Source: an uncultured Colwellia sp.
GTDB taxonomy: Bacteria > Pseudomonadota > Gammaproteobacteria > Enterobacterales > Alteromonadaceae
Reading direction: 5' to 3'
DNA: 64,000 nucleotides
Assembly (NCBI GenBank): GCA_913062815.1
Contig: CAJXWZ010000009.1
Location: forward strand, 109,371 to 173,370
Each line of letters starts with the position of its first letter. Positions within the stretch are counted from its first letter, which is position 1. A model generated the notes under the pieces. It was not told where the DNA came from and ran no database searches. It saw only the letters and a program-made list of their open reading frames with translations. Both the position numbers and the translations under genes were made by a program. Positions 16,100 through 26,178 of this stretch are shown here, piece after piece.

Positions 16100-18547
16100 A
16101 TGACACAATTTAAACTAAATAAAGTAGCAATACTTATATCTGCTGCTTTATGCGCTAACATAGCTATTGGTGCAGAAGAAGACGTAGAGCAGAAAAAAGC
16201 ACTTGATGAAATTGAAGTTATTGAGGTCACTGCATCAGGAAGATTAGGCTTAGCCAGTGAAGTTCCTATGAATGTAACTGCTATGGGTGGTGACGAGCTT
16301 CGTAGCAAAGGTATTACCGACATGAAAAGCTTAATTGCTGACAGTGTGGTAATCAATGCTCCACAAAACAGCGCCCGTGTAGGTGAGTCGGTAACCGTTC
16401 GTGGCCTTAATGTTTCATCCGTTCGAGCCACTAATTTAACATCATTTGAGCGTTCAACAATTGCTTATTATTTAGATGCTACTTCATTGCCTCGAATGAC
16501 CTATCGTTTAAAAGATATTGACCGCTTAGAAACTCTTCTAGGCCCACAAGGTACATTATATGGTGGTGGCAGTTTAGGCGGCACCGTTCGCTATATTACT
16601 AAAAAACCAGATATAGAAGAATTTAGTTTCGATTTTAACACCAGTGTTTATCAAGTTAAGGAAGGTAGCCTGAGTCACGATAGCGACTTTACCGTAAACG
16701 TACCTTTATCTGATACTTTAGCATTTCGCGCCAATCTTTCTCGCTTGGATGACAATGGTTATACTGACCGGGTCAAGCAAGCAGCTTGGTGGGACGAAGA
16801 AAATTATAAAAAAGGAAGTTCTGACGGGGAATACTTTAAAGATGATGACTGGCATGAAAATACTGGCGCTCGTTTGCAGTTGATGTGGACGCCAAGTGAA
16901 GTATTTGATATCAATTTTGCTTATACCCGCCAAGATCAGCTTGCTCATGGTACGTCTGCTGGTAGTCGTTGGGATGTAGACGAAGCTTGTGCGGAATTTC
17001 AGGCTGGACAAGAATGTACTTTGACCAACCAAACTGCGCCACTACAAGATGACCGCTACACACTGCAACGTGTGCACGAAGAGTTTACTGATCGCTTGTT
17101 CGAAATGGCCTCGGTAGAATTAAACTGGAAGTTAGACTTTGCAAATATTTCAAGCTCAACATCGTATTATGATGAAACGAGCGATGGCCAAGGCGACTAT
17201 TTAAATTACGGTATTTTATATTACAACACCATCGCAGGTGTTCCTGGTTTAGGCTTTGCAGATACTGATGAATCTGCTTTGGTAAAATACGATAATTCAT
17301 ACTCTGGCCTAGAGCATGAAACTCGCCTTGTTTCTAACGGTGACGGTGATATTTCTTGGATTGCTGGCTTTTACTACTCCGATAGAGAAAGCAGTTTAAA
17401 GTTCTGGGAAGTTTATGCTGGGTTAGACCAAGCAATGATAGATGGATGGGGCTTTGATCCTGTACCTGAATATCCTAATCGCCCAGAGTTAGATACCGGC
17501 TATTACGAGGATATTAACTCACAATATAAAGAAGTCGCCATTTACGGTGAGTTAGACTATAAAATTACCGATGATTGGAATGTAACTGTTGGCGCACGAT
17601 ATTTCAATTGGGAAGACAGTAATTTAAGAGACATCTCTGATTACACGGGTTGGATTGGCGCTGAAGAAAAAACAACATCCACTAAAGGTACTGGGGAATC
17701 CATCTTTAAGTTCAATACTTCATACAAACTGGCCGACAGCCAATTAGTCTATTTTACCGCATCTCAAGGCTTTAGACGAGGTGGTACCAACAGTTATCGC
17801 GACAATGGTGATTTAAAAGTAAGTCAGCAAGCACAAATATTCCAACCAGATGAAACAACCAACTACGAGCTTGGTTATAAAGGTACCACACTTGATAATG
17901 ATCTTTACTTTCAGTTAAATGTTTACCAAATCGAGTGGGGCAATGCGCAAACTTACAATAGCCAAAATTTATCTGGCTTTCCGTTAAATGGCACTAATAA
18001 TGGCCCTGATGCAGAATCGAAAGGGTTGGAAATGCAGTTAAGGTATAACGTCACAGATAACTTTACTGTCAAATGGGAAGCCGCTAATGCCAAAGCAGAA
18101 TTTGTAGAAACTAAATCCCTTTGCATATTCGAAGGAGACGAAAATACCCCAGGTAATCAATGCCGTACATGGTTTGATGGCGGTGAACTTGGTGGTACCC
18201 CTGAATGGCGACATAATTTATCACTAGACTATTTTCAAGACATTGGTGATGGTACGCTTGATGCGTCATTACGTGCCCGTTATGTTGGTCAAACCTATAG
18301 TGATCGGGTTGATGCCGATGAAACTGGTGAGTTGAACGTGCCATATCAGTATAAAAGTTATACTTTATTTGACGCGTCAGTTGCCTACTCTATGGATTCT
18401 TGGACTGCAACCTTGTGGATAGACAACTTAACCAACGAAGATGCAGAAGTGTCATATCACTATGATGGCGGCCCGTTTGGTTATAACACTATATTCGCAC
18501 AGCCGCGCACTATTGGTGTAAACTTTAGTTATAGCTTTGTAGATTAA
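16100..18547 (+). CDS. TonB-dependent receptor
   Basis: The 815-residue outer-membrane receptor has a signal peptide ending IAIGA and a TonB-box-like IEVIEVTASG at about 38. A plug domain (about 55-175, with SVTVRGLNVSS and GPQGTLYGGGSLGGTVRYITKKP) is followed by a beta-barrel ending GVNFSYSFVD. Unlike the receptor at 523 it lacks a carboxypeptidase-like domain. A strong AAGGGG ribosome site supports the start. It is controlled from a divergent promoter carrying two TATCG-N7-CGATA operators and is followed by a terminator. Its ligand is unknown; a cell-wall fragment, peptide or guanidino compound would fit the neighbours. Confidence 0.92.
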   Translation: MTQFKLNKVAILISAALCANIAIGAEEDVEQKKALDEIEVIEVTASGRLGLASEVPMNVTAMGGDELRSKGITDMKSLIADSVVINAPQNSARVGESVTVRGLNVSSVRATNLTSFERSTIAYYLDATSLPRMTYRLKDIDRLETLLGPQGTLYGGGSLGGTVRYITKKPDIEEFSFDFNTSVYQVKEGSLSHDSDFTVNVPLSDTLAFRANLSRLDDNGYTDRVKQAAWWDEENYKKGSSDGEYFKDDDWHENTGARLQLMWTPSEVFDINFAYTRQDQLAHGTSAGSRWDVDEACAEFQAGQECTLTNQTAPLQDDRYTLQRVHEEFTDRLFEMASVELNWKLDFANISSSTSYYDETSDGQGDYLNYGILYYNTIAGVPGLGFADTDESALVKYDNSYSGLEHETRLVSNGDGDISWIAGFYYSDRESSLKFWEVYAGLDQAMIDGWGFDPVPEYPNRPELDTGYYEDINSQYKEVAIYGELDYKITDDWNVTVGARYFNWEDSNLRDISDYTGWIGAEEKTTSTKGTGESIFKFNTSYKLADSQLVYFTASQGFRRGGTNSYRDNGDLKVSQQAQIFQPDETTNYELGYKGTTLDNDLYFQLNVYQIEWGNAQTYNSQNLSGFPLNGTNNGPDAESKGLEMQLRYNVTDNFTVKWEAANAKAEFVETKSLCIFEGDENTPGNQCRTWFDGGELGGTPEWRHNLSLDYFQDIGDGTLDASLRARYVGQTYSDRVDADETGELNVPYQYKSYTLFDASVAYSMDSWTATLWIDNLTNEDAEVSYHYDGGPFGYNTIFAQPRTIGVNFSYSFVD

Positions 18548-18580
18548 TATAACTAGCTGTTAACTTTGCAAATATTTTAC

Positions 18581-18605
18581 AAGGCCTATATTAATAGGCC
18601 TTTTT
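18581..18605 (+). terminator. Rho-independent terminator after the TonB receptor
   Basis: AAGGCCTAT and ATAGGCCTT enclose a four-base loop and run into TTTTT. It probably attenuates rather than fully separates the MFS gene that starts 16 bp later. Confidence 0.85.
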
Positions 18606-18620
18606 AATATCGAGGAACAA

Positions 18621-19781
18621 ATGATAACAACAATAAATAACAAGCTATCTATTAAAACTAATTTGTCCTATTGGGCTGTACTAATGGTTGCAATGATGGG
18701 GGCGGCTGTTACTACCTTGATGCCTTTGATGGTTGGCGCTTTTACCGATAGTCAACATTTCACGACTCAACAAGTCGGATTTTTAACGGCCAGCGATATC
18801 GCCGGAATTTTAATAGCCAGTGCCTCTGCTTATTTTTGGGTCCGCCGCTGTCATTGGCAGAAGTTAGTTAGTTTCAGTTTGTTGCTTTTCATTGGCGCCA
18901 ATTTTGCGACCAACTGGATCAATGATTTTTCCACCTTAATTCTAATTCGCTTTATAGCTGGCTTAGCTTGTGGTGTCAGCTACTCAATTGCGTTAGCTGC
19001 ATTAGGAGACAGAAAAAGTCCCGATAAAGCCTTTGGCGACATGGTTACCATTCAAGTAATTTATGGCACCCTAGGCTTTGCCCTGTTACCCAGTATCATT
19101 GAGCAGTGGGGTTATGCCGGAATTTTTCAGTTTTTCAACGTTACCTTGATCTTAGCCTTTCTGATGACAATACTTGCCTTTCCTGGCAGCAATAAACAGC
19201 AGCAAAGCTTTGATATTGAAATGCGGTTAATTTGGCAGCCGACAGCACTGGTTTTCGCCGGTGTCGTTTGCTATTACTTTGCCCAAGGTACTATCTGGGC
19301 TTATTTAGAGCGTATAGGCGTAGCTGGTGGCTTGACACTTAGCGAAATTGGCACGCTGTTGGCGGTCGGTTTTGCCATCAGCGCCATCGGCTCATGGCTG
19401 TCGGGCTGGGCAGTACTGCGTATTGGTCGTCCAAGTGCTATTTGGTTGACGGTTGTTATTCAGCTGCCCTGTTTGCTGGCGTTATTTTATATGGAGCCAA
19501 GTAATGCCTGGATGATTTATGCGTTCGCTACCATTATTTATCAAATTTTCTGGAGCTTTATTGTCCCGGTGATGATGGGTATTTTTAATGACGTAGATAA
19601 ATCAGGCCGTTTAATCGTCTTTTGTGTTACCGCGTTTAAGGTAGGTTTGGTGATCGGTCCTCCTGTAGCCGGGCTAGTAATTTCAATGTACTCCCTTAAC
19701 CACGTCATTGGTATTGGCGCTATTGCCATTGTGGCAAGTGCCATATTCTTAGTGCTAGCAGACAAAAAAATTGCTCGATAA
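18621..19781 (+). CDS. MFS-family transporter
   Basis: The 386-residue inner-membrane protein is hydrophobic throughout, with about twelve membrane segments in two halves. The loop after the second helix carries WVRRCHWQK, a variant of the MFS basic loop. AGGA lies five bases before the ATG. It sits directly behind the TonB receptor, which suggests the two form an outer- and inner-membrane uptake pair for the same small molecule. Substrate specificity cannot be assigned from sequence. Confidence 0.88.
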   Translation: MITTINNKLSIKTNLSYWAVLMVAMMGAAVTTLMPLMVGAFTDSQHFTTQQVGFLTASDIAGILIASASAYFWVRRCHWQKLVSFSLLLFIGANFATNWINDFSTLILIRFIAGLACGVSYSIALAALGDRKSPDKAFGDMVTIQVIYGTLGFALLPSIIEQWGYAGIFQFFNVTLILAFLMTILAFPGSNKQQQSFDIEMRLIWQPTALVFAGVVCYYFAQGTIWAYLERIGVAGGLTLSEIGTLLAVGFAISAIGSWLSGWAVLRIGRPSAIWLTVVIQLPCLLALFYMEPSNAWMIYAFATIIYQIFWSFIVPVMMGIFNDVDKSGRLIVFCVTAFKVGLVIGPPVAGLVISMYSLNHVIGIGAIAIVASAIFLVLADKKIAR

Positions 19782-19939
19782 CAGGCTCTATAGCAGAGAA
19801 AAATATTTTGTCTTTTTTCCTGCTAGTTACATTTACTAGCTGCTCCACGTATGAGTATAGCCTCATCCTATAGAAACTAATTCCTCATAGCATGTGCTTT
19901 TTAATACATTAGAAGCTACTGAAAAATAAAGGAATTACA

Positions 19940-20926
19940 ATGATAAACTCTAAACTCAATGCTATACTGTTCGCTGCTATTTTTCTAAGTGCTTGTGGCG
20001 GTGGTAGTGGTGACCAAAATGGAATAGGTACAAAAGAAACTCCGTCATCAACTTCAGATGAAGTAATAACCCAAGTTAGCAGTAATAAGCTAGGCGCTTG
20101 GCTTTGGTATATTGATGAGGCAAGTTTAGTAAAAGGCGATCATGAATCTATGGCTAACTATTTAGCAGAGATGGGCGTTAAAAGAGTATTCATTAAAATT
20201 CATGATATTAATTATAATTATCAAGCCAATGCCATTAGTTTTAATGGTGATAGTGTTAGTTGCGGTGTTTGGCAAGATGCCTGTGAACCAGCTAATTTAC
20301 AGTTTTATAAAGACAAAGGTATTGAGCCTTGGGCTTGGACTTATAACGATATAGGTGAAACACAATCACAAACCGATATGTTATATGCGGCTGCGAAGGT
20401 GGGATATTCAGGTTATGTTATGGATATTGAGGTTGAATTTGACGGTAAAAGAGATGCACTTGAAACGTTAATGTTAGCTCATAGAGATAAGCTAAACCAA
20501 GCCATTAATGAAGGCTTAATAGACGAATCCTTTTTATTAGGTGTTACCACTTGGGGCAACCCTAGTGATCATAGTATGGCTATCGATATTATCGATGGTT
20601 ATGCCGATTTTCACATGCCACAAACTTATATTGAAAAATGGGGAACACAAAACGATATTAAAGGCACAATCGCACAAGGTGATTGTGAGTATAAAAATTT
20701 AGGTGCAACTAAGCCTATTTGGCATATTGTTTCTCATGAGGATGCAATTCTAGATAGCGATAAACTTGATGAATTTATTGAATACGCTGGCCCTAATGCC
20801 TCAATTTGGCGTATTCATACTGCTGAATTGGCAACAGATATTGAACAGGTTAACTGGCAACAACTCAATTACAAAAAGAATGATTGTAGTCAATGGTCGA
20901 GTAAAGCAGATGCAGCAATAAGCTAA
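19940..20926 (+). CDS. Lipoprotein with glycosidase-like barrel domain
   Basis: The 328-residue protein has a lipobox with Cys19 (FLSAC), a Gly/Ser-rich spacer, then one domain (about 50-315). This domain is closely related to residues 175-425 of the fusion protein at 8048. Shared blocks are LGAWLWYIDEA, GIEPWAW, the acidic GYVMDIEVEF (Asp162, Glu164, Glu166), FHMPQTY, GATKPIWHIVS and SIWRI. The fold prediction (TIM barrel, GH25-like DxE) is inference. It is probably an outer-membrane-anchored glycan hydrolase acting on peptidoglycan. It is a single gene between the MFS transporter and the LysR regulator. Confidence 0.75.
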   Translation: MINSKLNAILFAAIFLSACGGGSGDQNGIGTKETPSSTSDEVITQVSSNKLGAWLWYIDEASLVKGDHESMANYLAEMGVKRVFIKIHDINYNYQANAISFNGDSVSCGVWQDACEPANLQFYKDKGIEPWAWTYNDIGETQSQTDMLYAAAKVGYSGYVMDIEVEFDGKRDALETLMLAHRDKLNQAINEGLIDESFLLGVTTWGNPSDHSMAIDIIDGYADFHMPQTYIEKWGTQNDIKGTIAQGDCEYKNLGATKPIWHIVSHEDAILDSDKLDEFIEYAGPNASIWRIHTAELATDIEQVNWQQLNYKKNDCSQWSSKADAAIS

Positions 20927-21083
20927 TAGCAATTTGCATAATGGCTTTAAATAAAAAATCCATGATCAATATTGCTGTTAAAGTTTGTGGTAGATTATAG
21001 CAATTGAATTAATTACAACTAGAAAACCATTAATACTTCTTGATTTTCTACTTCCTTAAAAAATGAATAAATAGGTTAGTATT

Positions 21084-21977
21084 ATGCAGTTATCTATGGA
21101 ACAGCTTGAAGCGTTTGTAACCACAGTAGAAACAGGAAGTTTTTCAGCTGCGGCAAGAAAGTTAGGCAAAGCCCAATCCTCAATCAGTGGGCTAATCAGT
21201 AATCTGGAAATTGATACCGGCTTTGATCTTTTTGACAGAACAAGCCGCTCCCCTACGCTAACAAAAGAAGGCTTATCATTACTTAATGACATTAAAACCG
21301 TCACCAAAAGTCATAACAACTTACTTCATCGTATCGATAACATGATAGAAGATGTCGAAAATGAAATCAGTATCGCCTACGATGAAAGTGCCTTATCAAG
21401 CGAACTTATATTTCAACTTATGCTCAAATTTGAACAACAGTTCCCATCAACTTCGTTATTACTTATATCTGCGCCACACAATAGATCTAGCCAATTACTA
21501 AAAGAAGGTAAGGTCGATTTAGCCGTTACCTTAAGCCAAGATGACTACCCAGAAGAGTTTGCTTTTCGCGGTATATCTCACACCCATTACAGTACTATAG
21601 TTAGCAGCAAGCACCCGCTAGCAGCACAGAAAAAAGTATCACTTCATGATTTAACTCAGTATCGTCATATCCGAATCACAGATAGTGATACTGGTTACCG
21701 ACGGTTCGACAGTGAAATATCAACTAAGCTCTGGTACACCAATAGTACAAACCTGTTAATAAAGGCCGTTAAAAATAGTATCGGTTGGGCTGATCTACCA
21801 TTAAATTTAATCAAAGACGAATTAGAGACTGGTGAATTAGTAAAACTACCGACTACACACCAAACAGTGACCTACCCCCACTGTGTCGATATTATCTGGC
21901 AAAGTGAAATTTCTCAGGGCCAGTGTTTAAACTGGCTAATTGATAACCTTACCCAACTGGGGGGAGAGATAACCTGA
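21084..21977 (+). CDS. LysR-family transcriptional regulator
   Basis: The 297-residue protein has the N-terminal LysR winged helix-turn-helix (about 4-62: MEQLEAFVTTVETGSFSAAA, then KAQSSISGLISNLE). A periplasmic-binding-like effector domain follows (about 90-290). It lies between two lipoprotein genes on the same strand, with no divergent partner immediately beside it, so its targets are unclear. It could regulate the cell-wall enzyme genes around it. Confidence 0.92.
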   Translation: MQLSMEQLEAFVTTVETGSFSAAARKLGKAQSSISGLISNLEIDTGFDLFDRTSRSPTLTKEGLSLLNDIKTVTKSHNNLLHRIDNMIEDVENEISIAYDESALSSELIFQLMLKFEQQFPSTSLLLISAPHNRSSQLLKEGKVDLAVTLSQDDYPEEFAFRGISHTHYSTIVSSKHPLAAQKKVSLHDLTQYRHIRITDSDTGYRRFDSEISTKLWYTNSTNLLIKAVKNSIGWADLPLNLIKDELETGELVKLPTTHQTVTYPHCVDIIWQSEISQGQCLNWLIDNLTQLGGEIT

Positions 21978-22226
21978 TGCGTTATTTCGCCTACAATAAA
22001 ACTAAACATAAACAAGGATACTGAGCATAACTAGGCTCTGTTGACCTTTTGAATATAATTTTCCCTAAATGTACAAAAGAAGTTGAATCAATTAAATACC
22101 ACTTAACGCACCTAATTTAAAATACATACTAGCCCCTAGCTAATAGCTTTTTACTATGGTTTCTATTTTGAACACATTCGCAATAAACAATAGGATGGGT
22201 TTTATTTTAAAAACAAGGGAAAAAGC

Positions 22227-23174
22227 ATGTTAAATAAGGTACTTAAATTTAACTGGACTCTCATGCTACTGCTACTTTTAGTTAGTTGTGGTGGCGGCGA
22301 TAATAGTGAGAAAAACGATGGAACTACTATTTTTAGTGTCTATGATATAGATTGGACTAATAAATCTGCTACCGCCTCATTGCCCCAAGGTATTGAGTTA
22401 TACAGCACGCGCATAGAAAGTATCGACAGTTCAGTTCATTACCTCAAGTTAAATTTACTTAACGAGGCGTTAGAGCTTCGGGCAGTTAGTGCAGCGCAAA
22501 GTAAAAATCTCAATGACTATGTAAAAGCAACTGGCGCTATCGCTGCCATCAACGGCGGATACTTTTCAGGCAATAGCTCTTATTCTGCTGTTATAGATAA
22601 CTTTACTTATTTTGCCCGTAACGTAACTAGCCTCAATCGCAATTCAAAAACTTATCCTGTGTTACGCAGCGGCCTTACCGTTTTAGCTAATGACAACGTC
22701 GAAGTAAATTGGATTTATCAATTTGACCAATCAGGTGAAGTGTATAAGTTTAATGAGCCGTTGCCTTACTCAATTAGCGATGAAACCCCACTACCTAAAC
22801 CAACAAAAGCTGAAGGAACTGCATTTATGCCAAAATTAGTGATAGGTGGTGGACCAACATTAGTCAAAAATGGACAGGTAAATATCACCTATGCTGAAGA
22901 AGTATTTTGGGGCTCGGGGGTCGAGTTAAATGACTTTAGACCCAGAACAGCGGTATGTGTTACTGCAGATCAACACCTACTTATGATAGTTGCAACTCAC
23001 TATAAAATCAGCGCTTTACCAGAATTATTAATCAGTTTAGGCTGTGAAAGTGCCATGAACCTAGATGGTGGTGGTTCTTCTGCTATGGCCCTAGCTTCAA
23101 ATGATATTTATAACCAAAATCGTGCAGTACCATCTGCGCTCGTAATTGTTGATAAACATAATTATAAGCAATAA
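22227..23174 (+). CDS. Phosphodiester glycosidase (NAGPA-like) lipoprotein
   Basis: The 315-residue lipoprotein has Cys21 in LLVSC followed by a Gly-rich spacer. The domain shows the hallmarks of the NAGPA/phosphodiester glycosidase family: AAINGGYFSG early, VIGGGPTLVKNGQ, the RPRTAV segment, and NLDGGGSSAMA near the end. Eukaryotic members remove GlcNAc from a phosphodiester; bacterial members act on sugar-phosphate polymers or are uncharacterised. Here it may cut glycosyl phosphodiesters of wall-linked polymers (inference). It is a single gene with 250 bp of empty DNA before it. Confidence 0.85.
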   Translation: MLNKVLKFNWTLMLLLLLVSCGGGDNSEKNDGTTIFSVYDIDWTNKSATASLPQGIELYSTRIESIDSSVHYLKLNLLNEALELRAVSAAQSKNLNDYVKATGAIAAINGGYFSGNSSYSAVIDNFTYFARNVTSLNRNSKTYPVLRSGLTVLANDNVEVNWIYQFDQSGEVYKFNEPLPYSISDETPLPKPTKAEGTAFMPKLVIGGGPTLVKNGQVNITYAEEVFWGSGVELNDFRPRTAVCVTADQHLLMIVATHYKISALPELLISLGCESAMNLDGGGSSAMALASNDIYNQNRAVPSALVIVDKHNYKQ

Positions 23175-23501
23175 CGTCTATTTAATAATCAAAAAAGGAT
23201 TTATCTGACTTCTTTGTTGCTGCCCTTGTTGTTGGGGGCAACATTTGCAGCATTACCGTTTTGTCTATAAATGCTGATGACCAACAGTTTTTTTCGACTA
23301 CATATAACTTAAAGGGTTTAACTAAGCTTAATGAAAGTAAAATTCTTGATAAGGTTAAAGGCTATCTCTTTGATTTAAACAAAACAGTCATTCGAAATAA
23401 TACTAATATATGACCGAGCCGGTCAACCAGCCACGAGCAGCTATGCCCGATGAGACATTGCCTACCCCTTCCTTACCTTTTTAGTGTGAAAATAACCAAG
23501 T
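23175..23501. other. Intergenic with possible coding remnants
   Basis: An open stretch at about 23209-23414 encodes a hydrophobic start (VVGGNI) followed by a polar segment, but has no start codon or ribosome site. I cannot match it to a family. It may be a truncated gene remnant or chance. Confidence 0.3.
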
Positions 23502-23530
23502 CTCCCCTAATCGGGGGATGTTTTGTTTAG
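23502..23530 (+). terminator. Probable terminator hairpin
   Basis: TCCCC, five bases, GGGGGA, followed by TGTTTTGTTT. It lies between the phosphodiester glycosidase and the FAD oxidoreductase genes. Confidence 0.6.
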
Positions 23531-23674
23531 CCGTTTATTGAAATAATTGAATGACAAATTAGCAGTGAAGTGACGTTTAGATGAATGATTCAATAGGGTC
23601 TGAGCCAATTTATTTGAGTTAACAGCACGCCCTTCTTTACTGTTTACCCGATCATTTTTTACGAGTATAAAATA

Positions 23675-25087
23675 ATGAGTAGTCCATTAAATGCCAAACA
23701 GGCGTTATTAAAAGCAAAGTTTTTCCCTTATTGGCTTGATAATAAAGCAGCTCCAGAGCCAGAACAGGCGTTAACTGAAGATATTCAATGTGATTTATTA
23801 ATTGTTGGCGCAGGCTTTACTGGGCTTTGGGCAGCAATTCATGCTAAAGAAGCTAATCCGGAGCGAGATGTAGTCATTATTGAAGCGCAATCTATTGCCA
23901 TTGGTGCATCGGGTCGCCCTGCTGCAATTTTATCCGCTTCGGTAATGCATGGTTTAGCCAACGCTGCTCATTTATTTCCAGATGAAATGGATGAACTTGA
24001 GCGTTTGGGTAAAGAAAACATGGATGGCTTTAAAGAAGCGATTGAACGTTATAATATTGATTGTGATATCGAATGGGGGGGGGAATTAACCGTTGCCGTT
24101 GGCGAAGAAGGACTAGCTGATATTGCTAGTGAATATAAGCTGTATAAGAAGTTCGGTCATGATGCGTATTTATTAGATAAAGCCGCCATAAATAATGAAA
24201 TAAACTCACCACTTTTTCATGGTGGCTTATGGTCTAAAAGTCGTAGTGGCACAGTGCACCCGGCAAAACTAGCTTGGGGATTAAAAAAAGCAGCTAAAGA
24301 GCTCGGAGTTCGAATTTTTGAAAATAGCCCATTAGTCAACTCAACCCACCTTAAACCAGGGGTATTAGTCATTACGCCTCAAGGTACAGTGAAAGCCAAC
24401 AAAGTATTATTAGCGACTAATGCTTTTGCTGCGGGTAGTAATAAAATCACTAGAAGAGTTTCGGCGATTCGTGACCGAATAGTGGTGACTGAACCATTAA
24501 CCGCAGGACAACTTAACGAGTTAGGTTGGCAGAATCGTCAAGGCATTTACGATACTCGTACTCAGCTTAATTATATGCGTTTAACTGCCGATAATCGTAT
24601 TTTGTTTGGCGGTCGCTTAGGATATTTCTTCAATAATGATACTGATCCTAAGGCAGACAAAACTGCTGATAATTTTTATCCCTTAGTGGAGAAATTTTAC
24701 AATACTTTCCCTTATTTAAAAGACATTAAATTCTCTCATGCTTGGAGTGGTCCTATTGCACTGACCACAAGAATGGCCGTGCATTATCAGCATTATTACC
24801 AAGGTGACATGATTTATGCTGGCGGTTACTCTGGTTTTGGCGTAACGGCGACACGTTTTGGTGCCAGAGTTGGTTTAGCTATATTAGATAAAACAGACAT
24901 TGCAGAAACCAAACTGACTTTTGCTACCTCATTACCAGGTTACATTCCGCCAGAGCCATTTCGTTGGATAGGCGCAAAAATCACCATGTATGCTCTTGAT
25001 ACCCTTGATGAAAAGGGCGGTTGGCGTAAACCATGGATAAAAATGGTGGAGAAAATGGGTTTTCCTGTGACTCAGAATGAGCAATAG
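23675..25087 (+). CDS. FAD-dependent oxidoreductase, DAO family (PuuB-like)
   Basis: The 470-residue protein has a dinucleotide-binding motif at residues 43-50 (IVGAGFTG) and a second FAD segment GASGRPAAIL. A C-terminal GGYSGFGVTATRFGA closes the FAD site, as in the glycine oxidase/D-amino-acid oxidase/gamma-glutamylputrescine oxidase family. These enzymes oxidise amines or amino acids. Possible substrates here are a D-amino acid from stem peptides, or a polyamine conjugate feeding the aldehyde dehydrogenase and guanidinobutyrase operon. Sequence alone does not decide. It is a single gene preceded by 140 bp after a terminator. Confidence 0.85.
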   Translation: MSSPLNAKQALLKAKFFPYWLDNKAAPEPEQALTEDIQCDLLIVGAGFTGLWAAIHAKEANPERDVVIIEAQSIAIGASGRPAAILSASVMHGLANAAHLFPDEMDELERLGKENMDGFKEAIERYNIDCDIEWGGELTVAVGEEGLADIASEYKLYKKFGHDAYLLDKAAINNEINSPLFHGGLWSKSRSGTVHPAKLAWGLKKAAKELGVRIFENSPLVNSTHLKPGVLVITPQGTVKANKVLLATNAFAAGSNKITRRVSAIRDRIVVTEPLTAGQLNELGWQNRQGIYDTRTQLNYMRLTADNRILFGGRLGYFFNNDTDPKADKTADNFYPLVEKFYNTFPYLKDIKFSHAWSGPIALTTRMAVHYQHYYQGDMIYAGGYSGFGVTATRFGARVGLAILDKTDIAETKLTFATSLPGYIPPEPFRWIGAKITMYALDTLDEKGGWRKPWIKMVEKMGFPVTQNEQ

Positions 25088-25273
25088 AGAAATCTGTGTG
25101 ATATTAATAATGAATAAGGACAATTGGTCATACTACTTTTCCCCTTAGTGTTATCGAATCACTACAGTTTAACCCAGTAGCCGATTTAATTTTTCGTTCT
25201 CAACGACTGGTTTGCCATACTCAGTTATTCTTAACTATAATTGCTATAAGCTTAATAAATATTCTGGTATGGC

Positions 25274-26080
25274 ATGTTTTTAATTAGGGGGACACCAAGA
25301 ATAATTGGCATATTACTATTATGTATTGCCTTTTATTGCTTCTCATCGAGTTGTTTTTCCGGTGAAGTCAATCAACACAAGATGATAATGTGTGTTGATC
25401 ATTATCCACCTTTGCAAGTTATTAAACCAGATCAAAGTGTTACTGGTGAAAATGTAGAATTGACCAAAGAATTTGTTGAGCGTATGGGCCTGCAATTAAC
25501 CTTTACTGACAATACCCCATTTAAAAGATGCCTGCACTTACTCAAGTATGGTCTCGTTGATATTATGGCGGGCTTAACTGACTCAAGTGAACGTCGAGAA
25601 AAATTTCATATGCTGCTATTTGATAAATCAATGCTGAAAGCTTTTTTTATCCGTAAAGGCAGTCATGCATTAGATAGCTTCGCTGATTTGGCTGGTTTGA
25701 GCATTGCAAGCCTCCGAGGAGCAAGACATTTTAAAAAGTTTGATGAAGCAAACGAAAGTTACTTTGCAAAAGTGGAAGTAAATACACTAGAGTCTGCATT
25801 TAGAATGCTTGCTAGAGAAAGAGTAGATGCGGTAATAACTACTGATTACTATGGTGATTATTTACTTAAACATAATAAAGAGCTATCAGATAAAATAATA
25901 AAGGCAAAATATGCGTATTCTGATAAAACACACACTTATATTGCCATTTCTAAAAAGTCTCATTTTGCCAAACAAATTATACAATTTGAACAAGTTTCTA
26001 AAGAGATGTTTGATTCAGGTAAGTTCAAACAATTAATTTTTGAATTTCGAAAAAAACATCCACAGTATTATTACGAATAA
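25274..26080 (+). CDS. Family 3 solute-binding protein, orphan
   Basis: The 268-residue protein has a signal peptide (hydrophobic to about residue 30). It then shows the typical opening MIMCVDHYPPLQVI, a central GLVDIMAGLTDSSERR, and VDAVITTDYYGDYLL. These are landmarks of SBP_bac_3 periplasmic binding proteins for amino acids. No permease or ATPase lies nearby. It may feed a distant transporter or act as a sensor. Confidence 0.8.
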   Translation: MFLIRGTPRIIGILLLCIAFYCFSSSCFSGEVNQHKMIMCVDHYPPLQVIKPDQSVTGENVELTKEFVERMGLQLTFTDNTPFKRCLHLLKYGLVDIMAGLTDSSERREKFHMLLFDKSMLKAFFIRKGSHALDSFADLAGLSIASLRGARHFKKFDEANESYFAKVEVNTLESAFRMLARERVDAVITTDYYGDYLLKHNKELSDKIIKAKYAYSDKTHTYIAISKKSHFAKQIIQFEQVSKEMFDSGKFKQLIFEFRKKHPQYYYE

Positions 26081-26178
26081 ACATAAGTGAGAGCGAGATC
26101 AATACAATCAATAAGCTAAAAAAAGAGTATCAGTAATAAAAATTATGAGTCATGTTAAGGCACGTTGAATTGTCGAGT

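Noticed and set aside
16081..18344. Several open frames of 60-120 codons on the opposite strand of the TonB receptor
   Set aside because: They mirror the receptor's codon pattern, have no ribosome sites and no protein features.
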